Both the position numbers and the translations under genes were made by a program. 8,505 nt of DNA from Anaerolineae bacterium (GTDB taxonomy: Bacteria; Chloroflexota; Anaerolineae; E26-bin7): assembly GCA_029933115.1 (NCBI GenBank), contig JAOZOT010000136.1, positions 1 through 8,505 on the forward strand, given 5' to 3'. Positions 1-7,170 of the stretch are shown here, one piece after another. Positions within the stretch are counted from its first letter, which is position 1, and the number at the start of each line of letters is the position of its first letter. The notes under the pieces were generated by a model. The model was given only the letters and a program-made list of their open reading frames with translations, was not told where the DNA came from and ran no database searches.

Positions 1-26
1 TACTAGGCTGACGAGGGAGAGACAAA

Positions 27-2753
27 ATGAGCCACGGACAACTCGATTGGCAGGCGATCTATCGGGGGGCACGATGGGTTCGGGCAGATCTCCACCTGCA
101 CTCTCCAGGTGCTCATAGTTTCAGATTGCCCTCTGGCCTATCTCCGGCTCGGGACAAGGAACAGGTCGCTGAGCAATACGTCCAACAACTGGCCAATCAG
201 GATATCCAGATTGCCGCCATCACCGATTATCAAGGCATCCGCACCGACTGGTTCAGCCTTATCCAGGCCAGGGCACAAGAGCGAGGCATCGTAGTGTTCC
301 CTGGCGCCGAGCTCTCTTTCAAAGGGCCAAAGCACGGGTTGCACATCCTCGCCATCTTCCCTTTAGACACAAACCCCGGAGGGATAGATCGGGCCATCCA
401 GGCTCTAGACCGCAATCCAGCCGACCTCCTTGTCCGGCCAGATGGGTCTCACCGGGATATAGACCCGCGCAAGAATATCAAAGACGCCTTGCTCGAACTA
501 CGAGAGCAGTGCAATCCCTTGTTTATCGTAGCCCATCCCTATGATTCCAACGGTCTCCTGAAGAGTTTCTCTCCAAAGGACGCAGCCGAGTTCATTCGAG
601 ATGTACGCCCCGATGCCATAGAAGGCAAGCTTTCCAATAGAGATGCACAGCGCCTGATTAGCACAAATGTGCTCGGGCCCAAGGACCTGGACCGTATCGC
701 CTTTGTGCGCTTTTCCGATCCGAAGAGCATTGCAGAGATCGGCACAAAGAGCACGAGTGATGGAGAACTCAGGGCCACCTGGCTCAAGCTCAGCGTCTTC
801 GACGACCTTAACGCTCTGCGGCTGGCCTTGCGCGACCCGAAGATTCTGATACAGGTGGGCGAAAAGCCGGAGAGCGATTATACTCGCTTTCTGAGATTGG
901 AAGTGGATGGCGACGGGTTCATTGGTGGCTTCTCCCTGGTCTTCAGCCCCGAGCTCAACGTGTTGGTAGGCGGCCGGGGGGTGGGGAAATCGGCCGTTTT
1001 GGAAACCGTCCGCTACGTGCTAGACCTTCCCCCTTACGCCCCTACCGAATACCGCGAGAATCTGGTGCGCTACGCGTTAGGGAGTGGAGGGAAGGCGATC
1101 CTGCATTTGGAGCAAGCAGTGGGGCAGGTGACGCGCCGTTACTGCATCGAACGAGTGTGGGGAGAAGCACCTCGCGTCTTTGAATTGGGACCGGAGCGTG
1201 AGGTAGAGCTGGCACCGCTGGATATTCTGGGGGACCGCGAGGTTCCTCTCTTCTTCGGTCAACGAGAGATCTACGAGACGAGTCGGGATGAGAGCAAGCG
1301 GCTTCGCTTGCTGGATGAGATCATCGGTCGAGAGGCCCAAGCCCAATTGGTCCAGGTGCGCAAACTGGAGCAGCAATTGCGTGAAAATGCACGCCGGATC
1401 CTTGAGAGGCAGCAGCAACTGGAAGAGGAAGAAGAAATCGAGCATAGGCGTAAGGAGATTGACCACGAGATCGAACTCTACCGCCGTGAGGGCCTAGTCG
1501 AAAAACTCAAGAAGGCCACCGCTTTGACTGCTGATGAACAGCGGCTGCTGCTGGCGGAAAGAGCCCTGCGGGAGGCTATGGAAGAATGGGAAGACATCGC
1601 CGAAACATGGGCGATCCGCTGGCAGGGACCCAAACGGCAGATAGGTGAGGCAGAAAGCAGCCAGAGAGCCTTGCTGCAGGAAGCGCAAGAAATCCTGCGG
1701 ACGCTCGAAGGCGATCTTGAGGAGATCTTTCGGCAGGGCAAAGTCCACCTTTCGGAGGCGCAAAGGCGCATTCAAGATCTGCTTCGGAGATGGAAGGAGG
1801 CCCGCCGCCCGCTGGATGAAGAACTCCGCAAGGTGAAGCAGAAGATCGGTGAAGATTCTCTCGATCCCGACCGGTTGATTCAACTTACGGAGGAGCAAAC
1901 CCAGTTGGAGCCGCAGTTGCGTCTCTTGCGCAGTGTCCGTGCTGAGGTGGACCGGCTGGAGCAAGAACGACGTGAACTGCTAGGACGGCTGCGAGATGCC
2001 AGACGGGAGGCCTGGAGACTCCGTAGCCAGCAAGCTCAAGACCTTACCCGTAAATTGCGTGAACGCGTGCGGGTAGAAGTTAAATACAAAGGGCAAACCG
2101 ATGCTTTTACTGAACGTCTAGCTTCTTTCTTCCAGGGTTCCGGCATAGATCGAAAAACCCTTGCGCGCCTAGCTTCCAGCGAGGCCGTGGACGGTGAGGC
2201 CATTGCCAAAGCAGTGCGGGAGGGAGCCGATAAGCTGGTGGAGACATTTAACATTACACCCGGTCGGGCGCAGCAGATATGCTCTCACCTGATGCAGGGC
2301 AGGGGACGACTGTTTGAACTGGAAGTACTGGCCCCGGATGACGCGGTTCATGTATACCTCCGGCTCAACGGGATAGAGCATCCCTTGGAAAGACTGTCCG
2401 ACGGCCAACGGGCCACGGCCATGTTACTGCTTCTGCTGGTTCAAGAAGAGCGGTCGCTCCTAGTGGACCAACCGGAGGACGACCTGGACAATCGCTTTAT
2501 TTATGAAGACATTGTTCGCATCCTGAGAGAGCAGAAAGGGTGCAGACAGATACTGGCCGCCACCCATAACCCTAATATCCCTGTCCTGGGCCACGCTGAG
2601 CTCATTGTTGCTTTGGAGGCCACCGAGGATAAGGCCTCGGTGGCCGTCCAGGGAGCCATTGACCGGGTGGAGGTTCAGGAGTTTGTGAAGGAGGTGATGG
2701 AAGGCGGAGAGGATGCTTTCCGTCGCCGAGCGGAGAAATACGGTTGGATCTGA
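27..2753 (+). CDS. TrlF-type PHP domain / SMC-like AAA ATPase
   Basis: This is a cytosolic protein of 908 residues joining a PHP phosphoesterase-like domain to an SMC/Rad50-type ATPase. Seen in the sequence: DLHLHS (21-26), TDY (66-68), PGAE (92-95), His106, His170 and FSDPKS (229-234) follow the order of PHP metal-site motifs. GGRGVGKS (315-322) is the Walker A. Residues about 435-680 are Glu/Arg/Lys/Leu-rich coiled coil. LSDGQRA (790-796) is an ABC-like signature, LLVDQPEDDLD (811-821) the Walker B and D-loop, and THNPN (846-850) the switch histidine. Order and length match what NCBI calls TrlF-family AAA-like ATPases; that label is from memory. The start is supported by GAGGGAGAG just upstream. 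Against canonical PHP motifs, the His of TDH is Tyr and the last DxH is DPK, so the metal site may be altered. A role as a nucleic-acid or nucleotide-sensing nuclease in defence is inference. The module promoter lies outside the window. Confidence 0.88.
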   Translation: MSHGQLDWQAIYRGARWVRADLHLHSPGAHSFRLPSGLSPARDKEQVAEQYVQQLANQDIQIAAITDYQGIRTDWFSLIQARAQERGIVVFPGAELSFKGPKHGLHILAIFPLDTNPGGIDRAIQALDRNPADLLVRPDGSHRDIDPRKNIKDALLELREQCNPLFIVAHPYDSNGLLKSFSPKDAAEFIRDVRPDAIEGKLSNRDAQRLISTNVLGPKDLDRIAFVRFSDPKSIAEIGTKSTSDGELRATWLKLSVFDDLNALRLALRDPKILIQVGEKPESDYTRFLRLEVDGDGFIGGFSLVFSPELNVLVGGRGVGKSAVLETVRYVLDLPPYAPTEYRENLVRYALGSGGKAILHLEQAVGQVTRRYCIERVWGEAPRVFELGPEREVELAPLDILGDREVPLFFGQREIYETSRDESKRLRLLDEIIGREAQAQLVQVRKLEQQLRENARRILERQQQLEEEEEIEHRRKEIDHEIELYRREGLVEKLKKATALTADEQRLLLAERALREAMEEWEDIAETWAIRWQGPKRQIGEAESSQRALLQEAQEILRTLEGDLEEIFRQGKVHLSEAQRRIQDLLRRWKEARRPLDEELRKVKQKIGEDSLDPDRLIQLTEEQTQLEPQLRLLRSVRAEVDRLEQERRELLGRLRDARREAWRLRSQQAQDLTRKLRERVRVEVKYKGQTDAFTERLASFFQGSGIDRKTLARLASSEAVDGEAIAKAVREGADKLVETFNITPGRAQQICSHLMQGRGRLFELEVLAPDDAVHVYLRLNGIEHPLERLSDGQRATAMLLLLLVQEERSLLVDQPEDDLDNRFIYEDIVRILREQKGCRQILAATHNPNIPVLGHAELIVALEATEDKASVAVQGAIDRVEVQEFVKEVMEGGEDAFRRRAEKYGWI

Positions 2754-2760
2754 GGTAGCA

Positions 2761-3921
2761 ATGGACTGGTTCGAGTTGCAGCAACGGGTGGCAAAAGGCG
2801 AAAACTTTCACACGGAATTCAAGGCTGGCCCTATTCGACCAGACGATCTAGCGGCCGAACTGACTGCCTTTGCCAATACTGACGGCGGACTATTGATCTT
2901 CGGGATCACCGATGACCGACGTATTGCGGGAGTGGAAGATGCTGACGCCCTTATGCAACAGGTTGACCAGGTCGCTTATCAGAACTGCGAGCCTCCCCTG
3001 ACTATTATCCAGGAGACAGTGCAAACCGAGCAAGGGACGATAGTTCTGGTTCATATCCCCAAAGGCGATTTGCGTCCCTATCGGACGAGGCGGGGCGATT
3101 ACTATATTCGTACAACTAGCGGGCGAAGACGAGCATCGCGGCAGGAACTCCTCCGGCTCTTCCAGGCTGTCGAGAGTCTGTTCTACGAAGAAACGCTCGT
3201 TCTTCAGGCTTCGACAGAGGATCTCGATTTTCAGGCTTTCAGGCGGTTTCGGCAACAGATGTCTGCTGACACCCAGGCCGATGACCGGCAGTTGCTCTTG
3301 AATTGGCGGCTTCTTAGAAAGTACGAAGGCAGTTACCATCCGACGGTGGCCGCCCTCCTACTTTTCGGTCGTGAGCCTCAGCGATTTCTCCCCTATGCTT
3401 ACATCTCCGCAGCCCGCTTGCCTGGCGCAGACGCGGCGGCCGAACCCTCGGATGCCAAACGCATCGAGGGAACTCTGTTCGACATGCTGGAGGACGCGGT
3501 TCGTTTTCTCAGACTTCACCTGCCGGTCCCCCATCATATCCGCAGTTTCGAGCCTGAGGCCCTCCCAGAATTGCCAGAGGTGGCTCTGAGAGAGACGATG
3601 GTCAATGCCTTGGTCCACCGTGATTACACGGTCTCAGCTCCAGTGCGGCTCTTTGTCTTTGAGGATCGGGTAGAAGTGCGCAACCCGGGGAGATTACCCA
3701 ATACCGTCACCCTTGATATGGTGAAATCGGGCCTAGCCCACGTCCTGCGAAACCCCCTCATTTATGCTTCTTTCTACCGTGCAGGCCTTGTTACAGATAC
3801 CGGCAATGGAGTCCGCCGGGTCTTTCAGCTGGTCAAAAAGGCCGTCGGGGTGGAGCCAAACATTTACGAGGAGGGGAACGAGTTGGCCATCTCGTTGCCG
3901 AGGAGGAGCACCAACCCCTGA
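2761..3921 (+). CDS. Schlafen AlbA_2 domain / GHKL ATPase protein
   Basis: This is a 386-residue ATP-binding protein of the COG2865 type, often called a putative transcriptional regulator or RecG-like. Residues about 5-130 form a Schlafen AlbA_2 domain, with EFKAG (19-23) and AFANTDGGLLIFGITDD (36-52), the glycine-rich core typical of that fold. The C-terminal part is a GHKL (HATPase_c_4) domain: ALRETMVNALVHRDY (275-289) carries the N-box Asn282, EDRVEVRNPGRLP (301-313) the G1-type motif, and GNGVRRV (348-354) the G2-type motif. I chose ATG 2761 over the upstream ATG at 2713 because GAGGT sits 5 bases before it and the longer form would overlap the preceding gene. The stop of the TrlF-like gene is only 7 bases away and its TGA runs into the ribosome site, so translation is probably coupled. 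AlbA_2 domains are linked to nucleic-acid binding or cleavage; partnership with the upstream ATPase is inferred from this arrangement. Confidence 0.88.
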   Translation: MDWFELQQRVAKGENFHTEFKAGPIRPDDLAAELTAFANTDGGLLIFGITDDRRIAGVEDADALMQQVDQVAYQNCEPPLTIIQETVQTEQGTIVLVHIPKGDLRPYRTRRGDYYIRTTSGRRRASRQELLRLFQAVESLFYEETLVLQASTEDLDFQAFRRFRQQMSADTQADDRQLLLNWRLLRKYEGSYHPTVAALLLFGREPQRFLPYAYISAARLPGADAAAEPSDAKRIEGTLFDMLEDAVRFLRLHLPVPHHIRSFEPEALPELPEVALRETMVNALVHRDYTVSAPVRLFVFEDRVEVRNPGRLPNTVTLDMVKSGLAHVLRNPLIYASFYRAGLVTDTGNGVRRVFQLVKKAVGVEPNIYEEGNELAISLPRRSTNP

Positions 3922-3966
3922 GACAGGAGAGCTTCGAGAGTTCTCTAAATGAACGGAGGTGAACCG

Positions 3967-5679
3967 ATGACGTACCTTCTGTCTCGTATCTTGCGCTTGG
4001 CATTGTATGGTTGCGCTCTGACACTGGGAGTGCTGCTCATCTGCTACGCACCCGAATCGGCATTGTCCCTCACCCCACCGCCTACGGCCACCAGACCCCC
4101 TTCCGTGGCCGGCACCATCAAGGGCGTGGTATACGACGCCGAGGGTCCGGTAGCCGGGGCCGTTGTCCGCGTGCGGGCTACCGACAACAAAACCACGACG
4201 GCCGCCGACGGCTCCTTCACCCTGAGCCTGACGGCCACCACCCCGGTCTCGGTGACCGCCTGGGCCGAAGGCTACTTTGTCGGCTGGACCAGCGCCGCGC
4301 CCGGCACAGAGCCTATCACCATCACCCTCAAGCCTTACTACACCACCGACAACCCCGATTACACCTGGTTCTCAATGGAAGGCGCCGAGGGCTCTAAGAG
4401 CTGTGGGCACTGCATGCCCGCCTATCCCGAATGGCAGGCCGACGCCCACTCCCAATCGGCCGTCAACCCTCGTTTTCTGACCATGTACAACGGCACCGAT
4501 GTGCACGGCAACCAGAGCCCACCCACCCGCTACGGCTACAGCCGTGACTACGGAAGCTTCCCCCTGCGCCCCGACCCCAATCGGCCCTACTATGGCCCCG
4601 GCTACAAATTGGATTTTCCCAACACGGCCGGCAACTGCGCCACCTGCCACGTGCCGGCCGCCGCGGCCAAGCCGGGTCGGGCCTACGCCGCCGACCCCAA
4701 TCAGGCTTCCGGCATCGAGACCGAGGGCGTATTCTGCGAGTTCTGCCATAAAATCGGGGACGTGACCCTGGACCCGACCACCGGCCTCCCCTATCCCAAC
4801 ATGCCCGGCGTGCTTTCCCTGCGCCTGTACCGCCCCGAAGAAGGTCAGCAGCTCTTTTTCGGCAACTTTGACGACGTGACCCGCCGCGTGAGCTATCTGC
4901 CACTGGAGGAAGAAAGCGCCTTCTGTGCACCGTGTCACTTCGGCATGTTCTGGGACACAGTGATCTACAACTCCTTTGGCGAGTGGCTGGACAGCCCCTA
5001 CAGCGACCCTGAGACCGGCCAGACATGCCAGGACTGCCACATGCCCGTGGCCGGCTACGACTATTTTGTCTTCCCTGAAAAAGGAGGGCTGCACCGCGAC
5101 CCCAACCGCATCTTCAGCCACAAGATGCCGGGGGCAAGCGACGAGGAACTGCTGCAGAACGCCGTCACCATGACCACTACGGCTCGATTGGAGGGGGACA
5201 CCGTCGTCGTGCAGGTGGACATCACCAACGACAAAACCGGCCACCACGTGCCCACCGATAGCCCACTGCGCCATTTGATCCTGCTGGTGCGGGCTACAGA
5301 CGGACGAGGGCGAGCCTTGCCCCTACGAGATGGGCCGACAGTGCCGGAGTGGGGTGGGGTCGGGGATCCTGAGCGCGGCTACTACGCCGGACTACCGGGG
5401 AAGGCTTTTGCCAAAGTGCTGAGGGAACTGTGGACCGAGGTCTCGCCCACCGGGGCCTACTGGAACCCAACCCGTGTGCTGGAGGATAACCGGCTGGCCG
5501 CCTTCGCCACCGACACCTCGACCTACACCTTTGCCGCGCCCAACGACGGAAGCAAAGTGACCGTCGAGGCCACTCTCCTCTTCCGCCGGGCTTTCAAAGA
5601 GCTGATGGATCAGAAAGGATGGGACGTCCCAGACATTGTGATGGAACAAGAGGTCATCACCCTATCGGCCGGCCAATAG
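3967..5679 (+). CDS. Exported multihaem c-type cytochrome
   Basis: This 570-residue protein is predicted to be exported and to carry several covalently bound c haems for extracytoplasmic electron transfer. The N-terminus (residues about 8-28) is a hydrophobic signal peptide or anchor, followed by a Pro/Thr-rich linker. Residues 49-122 look like a carboxypeptidase-regulatory-like beta-sandwich (GTIKGVVYDAEGPVAGAVV, then DGSFTLSL). Canonical haem motifs are CATCH (224-228), CEFCH (257-261), CAPCH (320-324) and CQDCH (354-358). CGHCM (146-150), followed by PAYPEW and a histidine pair, occupies the place of the first CXXCH of octahaem/c554-like proteins but has Met instead of His. The C-terminal TGHHVPTDSP (424-433) and DNRLAAF regions resemble the soluble domain that follows haem clusters in this broad group. 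The start is ATG 3967, with GGAGGTGA 4 bases upstream; the in-frame ATG 3949 precedes that site. Third positions are strongly G/C, unlike the two genes before it. The redox partner and substrate cannot be read from the sequence. Confidence 0.85.
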   Translation: MTYLLSRILRLALYGCALTLGVLLICYAPESALSLTPPPTATRPPSVAGTIKGVVYDAEGPVAGAVVRVRATDNKTTTAADGSFTLSLTATTPVSVTAWAEGYFVGWTSAAPGTEPITITLKPYYTTDNPDYTWFSMEGAEGSKSCGHCMPAYPEWQADAHSQSAVNPRFLTMYNGTDVHGNQSPPTRYGYSRDYGSFPLRPDPNRPYYGPGYKLDFPNTAGNCATCHVPAAAAKPGRAYAADPNQASGIETEGVFCEFCHKIGDVTLDPTTGLPYPNMPGVLSLRLYRPEEGQQLFFGNFDDVTRRVSYLPLEEESAFCAPCHFGMFWDTVIYNSFGEWLDSPYSDPETGQTCQDCHMPVAGYDYFVFPEKGGLHRDPNRIFSHKMPGASDEELLQNAVTMTTTARLEGDTVVVQVDITNDKTGHHVPTDSPLRHLILLVRATDGRGRALPLRDGPTVPEWGGVGDPERGYYAGLPGKAFAKVLRELWTEVSPTGAYWNPTRVLEDNRLAAFATDTSTYTFAAPNDGSKVTVEATLLFRRAFKELMDQKGWDVPDIVMEQEVITLSAGQ

Positions 5680-5759
5680 CCCGCCGAAGTGGGGTAGCGT
5701 GGAATTCCGAAAACTTTAAGGTTGGCGGGGCAATTTAGGGGCACAAACGGGTAAAGATG

Positions 5760-5768
5760 TGGTATAAT
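5760..5768 (+). promoter_or_regulatory. Extended -10 promoter for the 75-residue protein
   Basis: TGGTATAAT is a perfect TGn extended -10 followed by a perfect TATAAT (5763-5768). The hexamer at a 17-base spacer is GGCACA, a poor -35, which fits extended -10 promoters that do not need one. Transcription would begin near 5775, giving a leader of about 29 bases before the ATG at 5804. Confidence 0.7.
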
Positions 5769-5803
5769 ATACCCGCTAATTTCCCTATCATCCGAGAGGT
5801 CCG

Positions 5804-6031
5804 ATGTCCGATCATCCTTTGGCTCGCGATTTTGTCCGCTTTGTGCTGGATAGCCATCCTCAGACGCCCTGGCCGGCTCTGTACGATTGCATGGTAAACG
5901 CGGCCGTCATGCGCCGCTTCCGCGGCCTGGGCCTTTCGGAACTCCGCGCAGCCGGAGTGCCTCTCTCCCTTTCGGCTATGGATGAACTGGAGAAACTCAT
6001 CGAGGAGGCGCGCCGGGTGCCCCCAAACTAG
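5804..6031 (+). CDS. Small protein of unknown function, 75 residues
   Basis: I do not recognise this protein. It is 75 residues, with no membrane segment, signal peptide or metal motif. An N-terminal half with aromatic residues (FVRFVLDSH, WPALYDCM) is followed by a probable helix rich in Arg and Leu (MRRFRGLGLSELRAAG) and a terminal acidic/basic helix (MDELEKLIEEARR). That pattern suggests a compact all-helical fold, possibly a small DNA- or protein-binding module, but no motif proves it. The gene is well supported: GAGAGGT lies 3 bases before ATG 5804, an extended -10 promoter sits about 35 bases upstream, and codon use matches the GC-rich neighbours. It is probably monocistronic, since 174 bases with hairpins separate it from the next gene. 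Confidence 0.72.
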   Translation: MSDHPLARDFVRFVLDSHPQTPWPALYDCMVNAAVMRRFRGLGLSELRAAGVPLSLSAMDELEKLIEEARRVPPN

Positions 6032-6038
6032 CGAAGTT

Positions 6039-6061
6039 CCGCCTCCCGCAGGCTGAGGCGG
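6039..6061 (+). terminator. Hairpin after the small gene, weak terminator candidate
   Basis: CCGCCTC (6039-6045) and GAGGCGG (6055-6061) form a perfect 7-bp stem with a 9-base loop, starting 8 bases after the TAG at 6031. No T-tract follows, so it is at best a weak intrinsic terminator or a transcript-end stabiliser. A competing pairing exists: CAGGCTGA (6049-6056) with TCAGCCTG (6097-6104), 8 bp perfect, which would break this stem. Confidence 0.35.
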
Positions 6062-6111
6062 TATCCTCGCCAAGGCCACGCCCGTGAGGCGGCTTTCAGC
6101 CTGCTACCAAA

Positions 6112-6160
6112 GTGAATTTCGAACCCGCGGGAGGGTAGCCGTCTGCGAGTGAATTACGAA
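6112..6160. repeat. Short direct repeat pair GTGAATTNCGAA
   Basis: GTGAATTTCGAA (6112-6123) and GTGAATTACGAA (6149-6160) differ at one base and lie 37 bases apart in the gap before the radical SAM gene. A related GTGGAATTCCGAAA occurs at 5699-5712, just after the cytochrome gene. No function can be assigned. Confidence 0.5.
6120..6136. repeat. Dispersed intergenic repeat, copy 1
   Basis: The stretch CGAACCCGCGGGAGGGT recurs at 8056-8073 with a single inserted T, in an unrelated intergenic region 1.9 kb away. Its GCGGGAGG part can pair with CCTCCCGC at 6042-6049, so it forms one arm of a larger imperfect inverted repeat over this gap. REP-like behaviour is inference. Confidence 0.55.
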
Positions 6161-6205
6161 AGGGTCTCCAATCTGTCAAAGAGTCAGCTATCAGGATAAA
6201 TTCAA

Positions 6206-7081
6206 ATGCGTTACTACGGCAACGTCGTCCGACCACCCAGCGAGGCCTGGAGCTACATCCTCCAAATCACCTACGGCTGCTCCCACAACAAGTGCACCTT
6301 CTGCTCCACCTATCTGGGTAAGCCTTTTCGGGCCCGCCCGCTCGCAGAGGTGCTGGAAGACATTGAAATGGCGCGCTCTTACATCCCGCACACGCGCCGG
6401 GTCTTTCTGGCCGACGGCAATGCCTTGGTGCTGAACACTCAGCGGCTGGTGCCCATCCTGGACGCCCTGAACGAAGCTTTCCCCAACCTGGAAAGAGTGG
6501 GCATCTACGCCAACGCTCAGGACATCCTGCGCAAGAGCGAGGAGGAATTGACCGCTCTCTACCGCAAGAAACTGGGCATTATCTACATGGGCCTGGAAAG
6601 CGGAGACGACGAGATACTGCGGCGGGTGAAAAAGGGGGCTACGGCGGCGGAGATGATAGAGGCGGTGAGGAAGGCTCAGACCGTCGGCTTCAAAATGTCG
6701 GTCATCGGGATTCTGGGCCTGGGCGAACGTCAGCGTTCCAGGGAACACGCCGTCGCTACAGGCCGGGCAGTCAGCGCCATGGACCCGGCTTACTTCTCCC
6801 TGCTGACATTGATGGTGGTGCCCGGCACGGAGCTTCACCGGCAGTGGAAGGCCGGCCGGTTTGTGCTCCTCGAACCGCTGGAGATGCTGGAAGAGATGCG
6901 GGTGATGATCCAACACATGGAGGGCCTCACCAACTGCGTCTTCCGCACCAATCACGCTTCCAACTACCTGCCGTTGGCGGGGACGTTGCCCCAGGATAAA
7001 GAGCGACTGCTGGCCACTCTCGACCGTGCCTTGGCCCAAGGGGAATCGGTCTTGAGGCCCGAATACCTGCGCGCCCTGTGA
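6206..7081 (+). CDS. Radical SAM protein with CX4CX2C cluster motif
   Basis: This 291-residue radical SAM enzyme of the COG1032-like group should bind a [4Fe-4S] cluster and cleave S-adenosylmethionine to start a radical reaction. YGCSHNKCTFCSTY places Cys25, Cys30 and Cys33 as cluster ligands in a CX4CX2C spacing, one residue longer than the usual CX3CX2C. GLESGDDEILRRVKKG (129-144) is the typical mid-barrel signature, and VVPGTELH (204-211) and NHASNYLPL (249-257) match a conserved block I associate with this subgroup. No B12-binding, TRAM or SPASM domain is visible, so it is a minimal core barrel. The start at ATG 6206 has only AGGA 9 bases upstream; the reading frame and the motif near the N-terminus support it. 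The substrate is unknown. It is convergent with the sulfur-carrier-like genes downstream, so a shared pathway is possible but not shown. Confidence 0.85.
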   Translation: MRYYGNVVRPPSEAWSYILQITYGCSHNKCTFCSTYLGKPFRARPLAEVLEDIEMARSYIPHTRRVFLADGNALVLNTQRLVPILDALNEAFPNLERVGIYANAQDILRKSEEELTALYRKKLGIIYMGLESGDDEILRRVKKGATAAEMIEAVRKAQTVGFKMSVIGILGLGERQRSREHAVATGRAVSAMDPAYFSLLTLMVVPGTELHRQWKAGRFVLLEPLEMLEEMRVMIQHMEGLTNCVFRTNHASNYLPLAGTLPQDKERLLATLDRALAQGESVLRPEYLRAL

Positions 7082-7090
7082 CCATAGGGT

Positions 7091-7170
7091 GGGTAGCTGG
7101 GTGGTTGGGTAGTTGGGTGGTTGGGCGGTTGGGTGGTTGGGCGGTTGGGTGGTTGGGTGGTTGGGTGGTT
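7091..7170. repeat. Ten tandem 8-bp GGGTGGTT units
   Basis: Exactly ten contiguous 8-base units fill the gap between two convergent genes. Six are GGGTGGTT, two are GGGCGGTT, one is GGGTAGTT and the first is GGGTAGCT. The phase is kept without indels. The plus strand is G-rich with runs of GGG and GG every few bases, which could form G-quadruplexes. The last two bases supply the first two bases (plus-strand reading) of the minus-strand stop triplet at 7169-7171. Confidence 0.93.

Noticed and set aside
2713..2760. Upstream ATG giving a 402-residue form of the AlbA_2 protein
   Set aside because: It lies inside the TrlF-like gene with no ribosome site, whereas ATG 2761 has GAGGT at proper spacing and begins right at the domain.
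4372..5274. 300-codon open frame on the minus strand
   Set aside because: It is antisense to the haem-motif region of the cytochrome; long antisense frames are expected in GC-rich genes, and its protein is Gly/Val/His-rich with no motif.
6191..7039. 282-codon open frame on the minus strand
   Set aside because: It mirrors the radical SAM gene, whose cluster motif and family blocks are clear; no ribosome site or recognisable domain on the opposite strand.
7091..7170. CRISPR or minisatellite-coded protein in the octamer array
   Set aside because: Units are contiguous without spacers, and either strand's reading is simple repeat translation lacking a start with a ribosome site.
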